NCBI GenBank assembly: GCA_023428295.1
Contig: JAEYYV010000131.1
Span: 1 to 64,000 of the forward strand
From: Pseudomonadota bacterium
GTDB taxonomy: Bacteria; Myxococcota_A; Polyangia; Haliangiales; Haliangiaceae
Direction: 5' to 3'
Length of the DNA stretch: 64,000 nt
Numbering within the stretch: the stretch's first letter is position 1; each line of letters starts with the position of its first letter. The translations under genes and the position numbers were made by a program. The notes beneath the pieces are model-generated. The model searched no databases. It was not told the origin of the DNA and worked only from the letters and a program-made list of their open reading frames with translations. This document shows positions 36,053-45,862 of this stretch, one piece after another.

Positions 36053-36118
36053 GGCGATGACGGTACCAAGTCTCGTCGCGCGTCTTCACGCGAATTCGAC
36101 TGCGAGATTTCCTCGCGC

Positions 36119-36952
36119 TTAGAACGCGTAGCCGATGTTCGCGTTGACGCCCCAGCGGTGCATCTCGGCGGCGGTGTTATCGCCGTCGGTGTCGGTCAGC
36201 GAGGGCATCAGGTCTTCACCGGTCGCCGGGCGGAACTCGCCGCGCGCATCCAGCATGAAGCCCTTGAACTTGTACGCGAGACCGACGCCCATCGGGATCT
36301 CCAGCACGTCGTCTTCCGAACGCACCGCGCTCGTGTTGATGCCTTCGTTCTGGAGCGAGTAGCGACGCCACGCCGCGCCCGCGAACGCGAACGGCTGCAC
36401 GACCGAATCGCGCGTGAAGTTCAGGCGCAGGTTCGCTTGCACGCCGTTACCGACGAGCAGCGCGTCGTTGTCGAGTCCGAGCGCGTTGATCGACTGCGCC
36501 GATCCGATGTACGCGGCCTCGAAGCCGACCCAGTCGCGCGTTCCAAAGATCGCGCGCGCATCCCAGTTGCCGCCGTCATTGGTGCTCGAGCGCATCGTGT
36601 CGTTCGTGAAGCCCTCGACGCCACCGCCGAGGACGAACGCGACGCCGTAGCGCTCGAGGAACGGCTTGTCAGCCGACTCGACAACGACGGGCTCCGTGTA
36701 CACCGGCGTGTACGTGGTGGTCGTGGTGGTGGTGATCGGCGGCTCGTCGACGATCGGGTCGTTCACGACGGGCGGCGGCACCGGCGGTGGTGTCGGGTTC
36801 GTCGGATCGATGGGTGTGGTCGTATCGGTCGGCGACACCGGATCGGTCGATGGCTGATCCGGTGTGCCCTGCGCGGCGGCGGCGCCCGCGGTGAGCCCTA
36901 GACCGAGACCGAGTGCCGAGAGTCGGCGAAGAACGTTGGCGAGACTAAGCAT
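36119..36952 (-). CDS. Outer-membrane beta-barrel protein with Thr/Pro-rich linker
   Basis: 277 residues. ATG 36952 is preceded by a perfect AGGAGG at 7 bases, so it is preferred over an upstream ATG. Signal peptide ends near AGAAAAQ. Residues about 30-80 are a disordered Pro/Thr/Asp linker with seven consecutive Thr. The rest is a beta-barrel ending in YAF, with periodic strands (YGVAFVLGGGVEG, VQANLRLNFTR, GVNANIGYAF). Function unknown; perhaps a porin or scaffold barrel. Confidence 0.77.
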   Translation of the reverse strand: MLSLANVLRRLSALGLGLGLTAGAAAAQGTPDQPSTDPVSPTDTTTPIDPTNPTPPPVPPPVVNDPIVDEPPITTTTTTTYTPVYTEPVVVESADKPFLERYGVAFVLGGGVEGFTNDTMRSSTNDGGNWDARAIFGTRDWVGFEAAYIGSAQSINALGLDNDALLVGNGVQANLRLNFTRDSVVQPFAFAGAAWRRYSLQNEGINTSAVRSEDDVLEIPMGVGLAYKFKGFMLDARGEFRPATGEDLMPSLTDTDGDNTAAEMHRWGVNANIGYAF

Positions 36953-36959
36953 GAGAATT

Positions 36960-36965
36960 CCTCCT
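36960..36965 (-). promoter_or_regulatory. strong ribosome-binding site (AGGAGG)
   Basis: A perfect AGGAGG lies 7 bases before the ATG at 36952 and decides that start over the in-frame ATG 30 bases upstream. It is the best Shine-Dalgarno in the window. Confidence 0.75.
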
Positions 36966-37079
36966 GCCGTATCGACGAGCATCGGATGTGCCGAACGGTG
37001 CGCACGACAGCTGCCACCAACGCATGTCGCACTCGCGATGAACGCGCGATGTGCGCGATCGCCCGCACGATCTTGGTAG

Positions 37080-39230
37080 CTATTGCGGCGCAGGCGCGAC
37101 GCAGCGACTCGGGGTCTCTTTGACCTCGCACGTCACGGTCCACGACTTCTTCGATTGCGGGTTGAACGCCTGCAGCGTTTGCTTGCCGACCGGAAGCCTC
37201 ACGTCGAGACCCTTCATCGTCGTCGTGCCGAGCTTGCGACCGCGGAACGAAATCTCGCCCCACCCGTTCGGGATGAAGATGTTGACCGAGCCCATCTTCG
37301 TCATCTCTTTGAGCGTCCGCTCGACGGTGAGCGTCTTGCCCGCTTCGAGATCGATGGCGAACGCTTGTGTCTCGAAGCCACTCTTGGACAGCGACAGCCG
37401 CTGTCCTTTCGCCGCGACGAGCCCGTCCTTGACGATCGGAGTTTGTCCGAGGGGCCGCCCTTCGAGCGAGACCGTCACCCCCGCAGGCTCGGTCTTCACC
37501 TCGAGCTTCGCAGGCGCCACCACGAAGCGCTGGCGATCCACGAGGCGCTCGCCCGCCCGGACCTCGATGTCGTACTCGATCGACTTGTAGCCCGCGAGCT
37601 CCAGGTGAACCTTGTGCTTGCCGGGCGGCACGTTGATCTTGAGCGGTGTCGGACGATCGAACGGCGTTCCATCGATGGTCCCGGTCGCGCCCTCGGGCGT
37701 CGTCTGTAGCTCGATGCTGCCGGTCTTTGGCGTGTCGTCGATGATCGCCGCGTCGATCGCCGTGGTCGTCACCGCGCGCTCGTTCCCGCGCGTCACCGCG
37801 AACACCACGAGACCACCACCCGCAGCGATCAACGCGCCGAGCGCGATCCACCGCCCGACCTTCGCGGGCGGCGGGTTCACATCCGCGGTCACCGACTTGG
37901 TCCCCGTCGTCGCGCTGATCGACTGGTGAGATCCGGACGCCGACGGCGCCGGCTCGGGCATGGGCTCGTCGAGCGGCACCTGCCCCGTCGGCGGACCACC
38001 GACCTCGGTGCGGCGGTCGCGATCCATCGACGCCTCGAACAGCGCGTGCATGTCCGTGTCGCCCGGCATGACCTCGCTCTGCGACGAGATCCTGCGCGCA
38101 CGCGGCGCCGCGACCTTGGTGTTGACGTCGACTTCCTCGAGCTGACTGAGGCCGTCCGCGCCGAGCTTGCGGAACAGCCCCGTCGACGTCGCGGGCTCGG
38201 TGCCCGTCTCCGTCGCGCCCGGCTTGTTGTCGGTCACCGCCGTCTGCCGCGCCGCGGTGGGGTTGTCGTTCAGCTGCTTGCGAATGACATCGTCGAGCGA
38301 CGCGGCGCCCGACATTCGCTTCGCGGGGATCACCGTCGCGAGCGCCTCGGCGACATCGAGCGCCGTCGCCATGATCGACGACTCGTACGACAGCTCGATC
38401 AGCGATCGCAGCACGGTCGCAGGACGCGTGGGCCGATCGATCGGCTTGCGCGCCAGCGGACCTGCGAGCACGTCGTCGAGGCGCGACGGCAAGCCCGGCC
38501 GCAGCGACGACATCTTCGGGATCGGCATCGTCTCGATGTTCTTCGCGATGTCCTCGGCCTCGTCGCCGGGAAATAACTTGGTCCCCGTGAACAGCTCGAA
38601 GATCACGCTCGCCGCGCTGAACAGATCGCTGCGCGTGTCCAGCGTGTCGCCGCGCGCTTGCTCGGGCGACATGTACCGCCACTTGCCCATCACCTTGCGC
38701 GGTCCGCTTCCGCCCTTCGCGTGCGGACGCGCCGCCACCGCGATGCCGAAGTCGGCGATCTTCACCTCACCCGCGCGCGACACGAGGATGTTCGACGGCG
38801 ACACGTCGCGATGCACCACGTTGTGTCCGTGCGCGAAGTCGAGCGCGCGAACGATCTCGATCGCGATGTGAAAGGCTGCGGGCAGCGGCACCTGCCGGCC
38901 CTCGTCCTTGAACTTGCGGAGCATCGCCGCGAGATCGAGGCCATCGACGTACTCCATCGCGATGAACAGCGACTCGCCGATGCGGCCGAAGTCGAAGACC
39001 TGGACGATGTTCGCGTGTGACAAGCGTACGGCGACCTTGGCCTCGGCGATGAACCGCGCCGCGAACTCGGGGTCCTTGGCCAGCTCGGGCAGAATGCGTT
39101 TGATCGCGAGGGTCTTCTCGAACCCGTGGGCGCCATAGGCCTTCGCCAGAAACACCTCGGCCATCCCACCGACCGCGATGCGATCGAGGACGTCATAGCG
39201 CTCGAGCGATTTTTGGACTGGCTCTTCCAT
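37080..39230 (-). CDS. Transmembrane Ser/Thr protein kinase with PEGA domains
   Basis: 716 residues. The kinase domain spans about 13-290: Gly loop IAVGGMAEV, catalytic Lys in LAIKRIL (44), HRDVSPSN (140), DFG (160), and APE-like MSPEQ. A disordered linker rich in Thr and Pro follows, then one membrane helix at about 460-478, then two or three PEGA-type beta domains (PPGKHKVHLELAGYKSIEYD, RGRKLGTTTMKGLDVRLPVGKQTL). All catalytic motifs look intact. It is divergent from the envelope gene at 39281 across about 50 bases. ATG 39230 begins just before the kinase domain; ATG 39269 is an alternative. Confidence 0.88.
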   Translation of the reverse strand: MEEPVQKSLERYDVLDRIAVGGMAEVFLAKAYGAHGFEKTLAIKRILPELAKDPEFAARFIAEAKVAVRLSHANIVQVFDFGRIGESLFIAMEYVDGLDLAAMLRKFKDEGRQVPLPAAFHIAIEIVRALDFAHGHNVVHRDVSPSNILVSRAGEVKIADFGIAVAARPHAKGGSGPRKVMGKWRYMSPEQARGDTLDTRSDLFSAASVIFELFTGTKLFPGDEAEDIAKNIETMPIPKMSSLRPGLPSRLDDVLAGPLARKPIDRPTRPATVLRSLIELSYESSIMATALDVAEALATVIPAKRMSGAASLDDVIRKQLNDNPTAARQTAVTDNKPGATETGTEPATSTGLFRKLGADGLSQLEEVDVNTKVAAPRARRISSQSEVMPGDTDMHALFEASMDRDRRTEVGGPPTGQVPLDEPMPEPAPSASGSHQSISATTGTKSVTADVNPPPAKVGRWIALGALIAAGGGLVVFAVTRGNERAVTTTAIDAAIIDDTPKTGSIELQTTPEGATGTIDGTPFDRPTPLKINVPPGKHKVHLELAGYKSIEYDIEVRAGERLVDRQRFVVAPAKLEVKTEPAGVTVSLEGRPLGQTPIVKDGLVAAKGQRLSLSKSGFETQAFAIDLEAGKTLTVERTLKEMTKMGSVNIFIPNGWGEISFRGRKLGTTTMKGLDVRLPVGKQTLQAFNPQSKKSWTVTCEVKETPSRCVAPAPQ

Positions 39231-39280
39231 GCCTTGGCCGAAACGAGGCCGGCCCCCGAAAGGTGCCATATAGTAGAGGA

Positions 39281-40516
39281 ATGTCGCCCGCCATGGCGGC
39301 CTCACGGCTGTTCGTCTGTGTCCTCGTGTCCGCCCTGATGGCGGTACCCGGGTTCGCACAGCCAGTGGGGAGGCGCCCCGTCGCCATCGTGAACCTCGAT
39401 CTCGCGGGGGATCGCGAGCTGGTCGACTTCGCGCAAGCGATCGGCGCGGCGCTCGAGACGCATCCGGCGCTGCGCCCCAACGGCATGCTCGCGCCGCTGT
39501 ACGAGCGCATCGACGATCCGGACGCGGACAAGCTCGCCTTCGCGCAGAAGAAGATGAACGAGGCGCTCGCCGATCTAGGCAACGGCAACTTCGAGTCGGC
39601 CGCGCGGGCGGCGCGCGATGGCCAGATCGAGCTGTGGTCGGTCACGCCGACGCAGGCCGTGCTCCTCTACGCCGAGCTCGCGTTCATTCGCGGCAAGGCG
39701 CTCGTCGGCGACGGCAAGTCCACGGAGGCGGGCGCGCAGTTCTCGCTGAGCCAGCGCCTCGATCCGACGCGGCAGATCGATATCGCGCGCGAGCCGCCGG
39801 ATATCGTCGCCGCGTATAACGCCGCGAAGTCGGCACCAGCGCCGACGGGGCGTGTCTCGATCGAGAACATCCAGGGCTCCGTGTGGCTCGACGGAAACGA
39901 AGAAGGCTTCGCGCCCAATCAGTACGTCGTGACGTCGGGGCTCCATGTCGTGTGGGTCACCGATCGCGATCGCGCGACGAGCGGCGTCGAGATCGACGTG
40001 AAGCCAGGACAGGTCACGCCCGCGCCGGTGCCCGAGCGCTCGGCATCTCCCACGCTCAAGCTGCAACGCGCACGACAAGAGCTCGCGCGCGCGCCGGACG
40101 ACGGCGCAAAGATGGTCGCGATGAAGCACCTCGCGAAGACGAGCGGCGTGAAGGACGCCGTCGTGCTGTCGCGCACCCAAGGAAAGATCTTCTATCAAAC
40201 GTGGCGCTCCGATGACGCGGATCGCACGCCTGGCTTCTCGCCGAAGCACGAACGCAAGCCGACGGATCTGCCGGTGAAGGTGCTCGAGGATCTGCTTCCA
40301 CCGCAGGCCGAGGTCGAGCCGCCCGGCGTCGTGTTCCCGATCCCTATCGACGACAAGCGCTGGTACCAGAAGCCGGCGTACTGGGCGGGCATCGGGTTCG
40401 GTGCGAGCGTCCTGGCGGCAGGTGCGTACTTCTTGATCTCCACGCTGCTGCCCGACAGCTTTCGAGGTCCGTCGGATCTCTCCGTCGTCGATCCCCAGGA
40501 CCGCATCACGCGATGA
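39281..40516 (+). CDS. Exported TPR/PEGA-like protein with C-terminal membrane helix
   Basis: 411 residues. Signal peptide MSPAMAASRLFVCVLVSALMAVPGFAQ. A helical region follows with TPR-like content (ALADLGNGNFESAARAARDGQ, AELAFIRGKALVGDGKSTEAG), then a PEGA-like strand region (GRVSIENIQGSVWLDGNEEGF), and a hydrophobic helix near the end (YWAGIGFGASVLAAGAYFLISTLL). GAGGA lies close to the ATG. Adjacent to the divergent PEGA kinase and overlapping the next gene by ATGA, it probably belongs to the same envelope module. Function unknown. Confidence 0.72.
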   Translation: MSPAMAASRLFVCVLVSALMAVPGFAQPVGRRPVAIVNLDLAGDRELVDFAQAIGAALETHPALRPNGMLAPLYERIDDPDADKLAFAQKKMNEALADLGNGNFESAARAARDGQIELWSVTPTQAVLLYAELAFIRGKALVGDGKSTEAGAQFSLSQRLDPTRQIDIAREPPDIVAAYNAAKSAPAPTGRVSIENIQGSVWLDGNEEGFAPNQYVVTSGLHVVWVTDRDRATSGVEIDVKPGQVTPAPVPERSASPTLKLQRARQELARAPDDGAKMVAMKHLAKTSGVKDAVVLSRTQGKIFYQTWRSDDADRTPGFSPKHERKPTDLPVKVLEDLLPPQAEVEPPGVVFPIPIDDKRWYQKPAYWAGIGFGASVLAAGAYFLISTLLPDSFRGPSDLSVVDPQDRITR

Positions 40517-41721
40517 GAGCGCCGCTCGCCCTTCTGGCCTGCACGCTGTTCGCGTGCGAACCGCCGCAGCCCTCGCTCGAGCTCGCGCTGTCCGCGGGCC
40601 CCGCGCAGGAGTGTCCGTCGACGGACTGCAGCAAGATCCCGATGTCGTGCCAGATGTTCATGAGCGTGCGCATCCTCGATCCCGGCGATCCGATGGCGCC
40701 GTATCACTCGGAGTGCTTGCCGATTCCGATGACGATCGCCGGGCTGTGCACGATCGGTGGCCTCGAGCTGAAGGACTACACGCTGCCGTACACCGACCTC
40801 GAAGTGCAGGTCGCGATCTATCCCGAAGAGCTCATCACCATCGATCCCACGAGCAACCAATACGTGTGCCCGACGGGAACCTCGTACGACAACGCGAACG
40901 GGTTTCCCATCTCCGGCTCGGAGCAGGTCACGCCTGCGCTCGGCGGACGCGGTTACTACCGGCCCGGCGACGAGACGATCCGCGTGACGCTCGGTTGCTC
41001 GAACATCGAGGAGCTCGACAAGTGCTCGGGCGTCGCGGCGGTCAGCGTCAATGCGACCGTCGACGACTTCGATACGCACCTGAGCGTGAGCAGCAACGAA
41101 GCGCGTAGCCTCGACGTGCGCGTCGGTCAGCCGAGCCCGCAAGGTGGGGCGATCGTCGTCAACTCCAACGAAGCGACGCAGCTCCAGCGAACGTCGCCCA
41201 CGTCGACGGCATGGTCGGGCACGGTCAACGAGCTGTTCACCTCGCACGCGTGTCTCACGGTTCGCGACGACACGCCGCAGAGCACGACGAGTGTCGTCTG
41301 CCGGCGCGCGCGCGTCACGGACACGCTGATCGAGCTCAACGGCGCCAACGCGGGCGTGCGTCTGAAGAACGACTCGCTCGATCAGATCCTCGCCGCGCTC
41401 TCGCTCGCGGACTTCCCGGCGGAGGGCCTCACGATCGGTGTCGTCGTCGACGGAGGTGCTCCGGTCTCGGGTCAGGTCGTGGTGGCGAGCGAAGGGACGA
41501 TCGAGTACCTCAGCGCGGACAGGTCCACGGCCACCGGCACCGTGACGTCGGGCGGGACCAATGGCGGTGTGTTCGTCTCGCGCGATGCGCCGTTCGGTGC
41601 GACGTTCACGACGAGCCGCGCGATTCCGCCCGCGACGGCGACCAAGATCGGCGGGCGCGTACGGAACAAAGTGACGATCGTCGTGCTGGATCTCAGCAAC
41701 GGCGGCGCCCAAACCGACTAG
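40513..41721 (+). CDS. Lipoprotein of unknown function
   Basis: 402 residues. Short lipoprotein signal (MRAPLALLACTLFACE; lipobox in this segment). The first third is Cys-rich (AQECPSTDCSKIPMSCQMF). The rest is a series of beta domains with long Ser/Thr/Gly stretches (GGTNGGVFVSRDAPFGATFTTSR). It starts by ATGA overlap with the upstream gene. No family recognised; probably cell-surface. Confidence 0.7.
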   Translation: MRAPLALLACTLFACEPPQPSLELALSAGPAQECPSTDCSKIPMSCQMFMSVRILDPGDPMAPYHSECLPIPMTIAGLCTIGGLELKDYTLPYTDLEVQVAIYPEELITIDPTSNQYVCPTGTSYDNANGFPISGSEQVTPALGGRGYYRPGDETIRVTLGCSNIEELDKCSGVAAVSVNATVDDFDTHLSVSSNEARSLDVRVGQPSPQGGAIVVNSNEATQLQRTSPTSTAWSGTVNELFTSHACLTVRDDTPQSTTSVVCRRARVTDTLIELNGANAGVRLKNDSLDQILAALSLADFPAEGLTIGVVVDGGAPVSGQVVVASEGTIEYLSADRSTATGTVTSGGTNGGVFVSRDAPFGATFTTSRAIPPATATKIGGRVRNKVTIVVLDLSNGGAQTD

Positions 41722-41729
41722 CCGGACGC

Positions 41730-42029
41730 ATGCCGACCATCACGATTCTTGGCGACACGGGCACTGTCACCGCGGTCATCCGCGAGGGCGAGACGCTGTT
41801 CGATGCGGGCGGCAAGGTCACCGCGGGTATCGACACCGCGTGCGTGGGCAAGGGCACGTGCGGGCTCTGTCGCGTGAAGATCCTCGCCGGTGCGGAGCAC
41901 ACGAACCCGTTCACCGACGAGGAGCGCAAGCACCTGGGCAACGTCTATCACATCACCAAGGTTCGTCTCGCCTGCCGGACCAAGGCGACAGGCGACGTGA
42001 CGTTTCAGGTCGTCCGCAAGAAGAGGTAG
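41730..42029 (+). CDS. 2Fe-2S ferredoxin
   Basis: 99 residues with a plant-type [2Fe-2S] signature: DTACVGKGTCGLCRVKI (C-x5-C-x2-C), and a fourth Cys at RLACRT. This is an electron carrier; the partner is not in the window. It sits 8 bases after the previous gene and abuts the opposing decarboxylase gene with no bases between stops. ATG 41730 gives the standard domain start. Confidence 0.88.
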   Translation: MPTITILGDTGTVTAVIREGETLFDAGGKVTAGIDTACVGKGTCGLCRVKILAGAEHTNPFTDEERKHLGNVYHITKVRLACRTKATGDVTFQVVRKKR

Positions 42030-43463
42030 TCACGCGGACGCGCCCAGGTCCCTCAGGTGCACGAGCAGCGCGTCGAGATCGGAAGGCTCGATCAGCGGGT
42101 TCATCAGCGTCGAGCGCAGGAAGTAGCCGCGCGGGAGCTGCGTGCCGACGATGTAGAACCGGCCGTCCTCGACGACGCGTTGGCGCAGCGCGCGGTTGGC
42201 CGCGTCGAGATCGCCGGTGCCTCCCGTGTAGCGGTAGCAGACGATGTTCGACTCGGGCGCCAGCGCGAGCTCGAAGTCCGGCGCCGCGGACACCTTGGCG
42301 GCGAGCAACCGCGCGAGGTGCACCTGCCGATCGACGATGGCGCCGAACAGCTCTTCGCCGTGCACGCGCAGCTGTGTCCACACCTCGATCGCCATCATCC
42401 GCTTCGTGCACTCGAGCGTGCGCGTGCCGAGGTCCCACGATCTCTCGCGCGGATCACCGCCGGCGAACAGGTACGACGCACGCTGCGCGAACGCCTCGTA
42501 CGCGTGGTCGCCGTTCCTGAACAGCACGGCGGTCACGAGCGCCGGCATCATCATCAGCTTGTGTGCGTCCCACACGACCGAGTCCGCGCGCTCGATGCCC
42601 GCGAGCTTCTCGCGCTCCGTGCGTGACAGCGCTGCGCCGCCGCCGTGGGCCGCGTCCACGTGCAACCACAGACCATGCTTGTCGGCCACATCGGCGAGCT
42701 CGTGCAGGGGATCGAACATGCCGACGGCGGTGCTACACGCTGCCGCGACGATGCCGATCACGCGACGGCCGTTCGCGTGCGCGAGCGCCTCCTCGACCGC
42801 GTGTGCGGTCAGCCGATGCGTTTCGCCGATGTTTGCAGGGATGGCCCCACCGTCACCCCAGCCCATGATGTGGAGCGTCCGCGCGATCGAGTAGTGCGCG
42901 TCACGCGGCACGATCACCGCGAGCGGCGGTCCCTCGTGCGCGCCCGCGCTCCACGCGTCATGACCCGCCTTCGCCTGGCGCATGGCGAGGAGCGCGGTGA
43001 GGTTCCCGACGGAGCCGCCCGACGTGAGCACGCCGCCAGCGGCGCTGCCAAAGCCGAGCTTGTTCGCCATCCATCGGATCACCGCGAGCTCGATCGGAAC
43101 GCCCGCCGGTCCCATCTCGGCGATCGCGAGGCCGTTGTTGAGCAGCGCGCTGACCAGCTCGGCGAGCGCGGCGCCCGGCAGCGGCGGTGGAACCTGGTGC
43201 GCCATGCAGCGCGGGTGGATCAGCGCGGTCGACGCGCGCGCGATCGACATCAAGTCCTCGACGAGCTCGCCCGACTCCGCGCGCAGGCTCTTGGCCGCCC
43301 ACGCAGCTCGCGCGTGCAGGGGATCGATCCACGGCAGCACCACGCCCTCACGCGCCTGCCACGTGCCGAGCTGATCGGCGAGCTGGTCGATCAGCCGATG
43401 CCCGTCGGCGCGGAACTGCTCGGGGTCGTAGGCGTGGCGGATCGCCGGCGGGACGTCGGACAC
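42030..43463 (-). CDS. Group II PLP-dependent decarboxylase
   Basis: 477 residues of the aromatic-amino-acid/glutamate decarboxylase family. Characteristic segments are HPRCMAHQ in the N-terminal part, LTSGGSVGNLTALLAMR, HVDAAHGGGAALS, and the PLP-Lys motif VVWDAHKLMM. The substrate (aromatic amino acid, histidine, aspartate or other) is not decided by what I can see. The start is GTG at 43463. Monocistronic. Confidence 0.85.
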   Translation of the reverse strand: MSDVPPAIRHAYDPEQFRADGHRLIDQLADQLGTWQAREGVVLPWIDPLHARAAWAAKSLRAESGELVEDLMSIARASTALIHPRCMAHQVPPPLPGAALAELVSALLNNGLAIAEMGPAGVPIELAVIRWMANKLGFGSAAGGVLTSGGSVGNLTALLAMRQAKAGHDAWSAGAHEGPPLAVIVPRDAHYSIARTLHIMGWGDGGAIPANIGETHRLTAHAVEEALAHANGRRVIGIVAAACSTAVGMFDPLHELADVADKHGLWLHVDAAHGGGAALSRTEREKLAGIERADSVVWDAHKLMMMPALVTAVLFRNGDHAYEAFAQRASYLFAGGDPRERSWDLGTRTLECTKRMMAIEVWTQLRVHGEELFGAIVDRQVHLARLLAAKVSAAPDFELALAPESNIVCYRYTGGTGDLDAANRALRQRVVEDGRFYIVGTQLPRGYFLRSTLMNPLIEPSDLDALLVHLRDLGASA

Positions 43464-43473
43464 GCCCGCGAGG

Positions 43474-45399
43474 TTACAGGATGGGATTGATAATCTTCAC
43501 GTCGGAGCCGCCGACAAACGCGTAGCTGCCGACGTTGTAGTAGCCGTACACGGTGAGGCCGAACGGCGTCGCCGACGACGTCGTGTGGTTGCCCGCGGTG
43601 ATCGGACACGTCATCTGCTCGTACATCGTGCCCGCCACGATTCCGATCGGCGCCTTCACGCAGCTCGAGAACTCCGCGCTGTCGAGCGAGTTGCCGTCCA
43701 TCGACACCGTCGATCCGACGGGACGCGAGAACACGGCGTAGTTGACCTGGAAGGTGTCGGGCACCAGGAACACGTACTCCTTGCGGTGCTGCTCGGCGGC
43801 CGGGATCAGCACCTGCGACGGATCACCGACGTAGCCGTACTTCACGAAGTGCTGCGAGACGAGGTAGCTCGCGACCTGGACGGGCGCGCTCGCCGACAGT
43901 GCAAAGCCAACCGTCGCGGGGAACGAACGATCTTGCCGCGCGTTCAGCGTGAACTGGTTGTCGGGCGCGGGGAGCGTGGTCGTGACGATCGTGCCGTCGG
44001 CGGTGCCGACGACGCGAATGATGTCCGGCTCCTTCCATGTCGCGTGCGTGGAGCGAATCGGGCTGCGCGCCACGGCGAACTCCTTGCCGAGCGCGGTGAC
44101 CGGGAACAGCTGCTCCTCGAGGTGATCGGTGCAGCACGTATCGTCGCCGCCCATCTGCGAGTCGTCCCAGCCCGGCGGCTTCTCGACGCGATCCCAGGTG
44201 CCGCCAAAGCCCGCGCCGCGCTCGTTCGACGTGAACACGACGATCGGCTTGTCCGCCTTGATGTACGTGCCCGTGAAGTCGCCGTCGCGTCCGCCCATGA
44301 CCGCCGCGGGGCACTCGAGGATGCCGACGTTCTCGGGCTGATCGCTCGACAGGTTCGCCGTCATGAGGCGCGACAGGTTCAGCTGTAGCGTCTGTCCCTT
44401 CTCGGTCATCGGGATCGCGATTCCGGAGCCGGGCGCGCTCGCCTTCACGGCGTGCGACAGATCGATGGTGACGTTGGTGTTGTCCTCGGTCGGGATGATC
44501 GTGATCGAGCCGTGATCGGGGACGCCCTGGAGGGTCACCGGTCCGAGCGCGATCGAGCACGGGTTCGCTGTCTCGTAGCCGACGACGATGTAGTCCTTGC
44601 CGAGCGCTTGCCGGGGGATGAGCGTCGACGCGTCGTTCGAGAACTGCTGGACGATCGGGTTGAACTGATAGACCACGACCGGGCCGGTGGTCTTGATGTG
44701 GTAGGCGTGCGGCGCGACGAACGTGCCGCCGCCGGCGCAGTTCGGCGTGTAGCCGCCGTTCTGTCCCATGCAGCCGTCGACCTCGCGCTGCGGCAGGTTC
44801 AGGCGCTGCGGGGAGCGCGGCGGCACCGACACCTGAAGCACCGGCTGCTCGTTCACCGGCTGCCCGATGTTGGCCATGTTGGTCGAGACGACGACCATCA
44901 CCGGATAGTCGTTGTTGTTCGCGACGACGACCGCGAACTGCGCGGCGGCCGCATCGTTGCTGAAGGCGAGGACGTTGGAGGTCTCGTTGTCGAGATCCGC
45001 CGCCCAGAACTCGCAACCGACGTTGGACGGGTTGTCCTCCGCGGCCTCGCACGGCGTCTTGCACTGACCGCCGGAGCAGACATTGTCGCCGGGGCACGAC
45101 TCGACGAACGAGCCGCCGGTGCCGTCGCTGTTGCAGCGATACACGTCGTTGGCCGACGCGCCACCGCAGTAGAGCTCGTCCGGAACGCAGGTCACGCAGC
45201 CATGTTCCGGATCGCAGATCTCTTCGGGCCGGCACTGCACCGGAGGATCGAACGTGCCGTCTTCGTGGCACTGCGCGAATCCAAGAGCGCTGCAGGCGCT
45301 CGTGCAATCAGGTCCGGTGTTTCGACTATCCGGGCCGCACGCGGCGACCGACAGAAGCATCGCGCAAACAAGCACACCGAGCACTCGGTAGGTCCCCAT
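43474..45399 (-). CDS. Lipoprotein with IgGFc-binding-type domain
   Basis: 641 residues. Signal and lipobox (VLVCAMLLSVAACG, VAAC). Residues about 25-115 are Cys-rich repeats (CTSACSALGFAQC, CDPEHGCVTCVPDELYC, CSGGQCKTPC). The remainder resembles the IgGFc-binding N-terminal domain found in large eukaryotic mucus proteins and many bacterial surface lipoproteins: FWAADLDN, PYSVNFIV-like strands, AYHIKTTGPVVVYQFNP, STLIPRQALGKDYIVVGYE, and KPIVVFTSNERG. Probably outer-surface. Actual ligand unknown. Confidence 0.8.
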   Translation of the reverse strand: MGTYRVLGVLVCAMLLSVAACGPDSRNTGPDCTSACSALGFAQCHEDGTFDPPVQCRPEEICDPEHGCVTCVPDELYCGGASANDVYRCNSDGTGGSFVESCPGDNVCSGGQCKTPCEAAEDNPSNVGCEFWAADLDNETSNVLAFSNDAAAAQFAVVVANNNDYPVMVVVSTNMANIGQPVNEQPVLQVSVPPRSPQRLNLPQREVDGCMGQNGGYTPNCAGGGTFVAPHAYHIKTTGPVVVYQFNPIVQQFSNDASTLIPRQALGKDYIVVGYETANPCSIALGPVTLQGVPDHGSITIIPTEDNTNVTIDLSHAVKASAPGSGIAIPMTEKGQTLQLNLSRLMTANLSSDQPENVGILECPAAVMGGRDGDFTGTYIKADKPIVVFTSNERGAGFGGTWDRVEKPPGWDDSQMGGDDTCCTDHLEEQLFPVTALGKEFAVARSPIRSTHATWKEPDIIRVVGTADGTIVTTTLPAPDNQFTLNARQDRSFPATVGFALSASAPVQVASYLVSQHFVKYGYVGDPSQVLIPAAEQHRKEYVFLVPDTFQVNYAVFSRPVGSTVSMDGNSLDSAEFSSCVKAPIGIVAGTMYEQMTCPITAGNHTTSSATPFGLTVYGYYNVGSYAFVGGSDVKIINPIL

Positions 45400-45497
45400 C
45401 GCGGGGAACGTCGCGCTACCGAGCCGCGTTGGTCAAGAACCTTCCACACTCTCTCGTGGAGATCGTGGCGAAGGTATGACCACGCCGCAGTGCGTTG

Positions 45498-45713
45498 CTA
45501 CGCGCCCTCTCCGTCGGTCGCCGCGTCGCCGTTGGCTTCTTCGCGATCCGCAAACGCACACCACGCGAGAAGCTCTAGAAGGTAACCCTCGGCCGCGCGG
45601 ACCTCGCCGGCCGCGACCGACATCGACGCCATCCACGACAGCGTACGGGCACGGGGGCGGAGATCCTGGTCCGTCACCATAGGGGAGGTATTCGGTTCGA
45701 TGTTCGGCTGCAT
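45498..45713 (-). CDS. Small hypothetical protein downstream of treY
   Basis: 71 residues from ATG 45713, preceded by AAGGAG only 2-3 bases away. It contains a hydrophobic helix (GYLLELLAWCAFA) between charged ends. It lies about 150 bases after the treY stop on the same strand. No family recognised. Support is limited to the Shine-Dalgarno-like sequence, position and a plausible protein composition. Confidence 0.45.
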   Translation of the reverse strand: MQPNIEPNTSPMVTDQDLRPRARTLSWMASMSVAAGEVRAAEGYLLELLAWCAFADREEANGDAATDGEGA

Positions 45714-45862
45714 GACTCCTTGTTGTTCATCATCGATGCCAAGGGCAGCCGGCTCGGGATTCTCGACGGTTCGGCGCGTCCGGATCGAGAGGGGCGTGGC
45801 GAGCGCGCGCGGATCGACCCGAGCGCCGTCGCGCACGAGCCATCCATGTACACGCCGATCGT

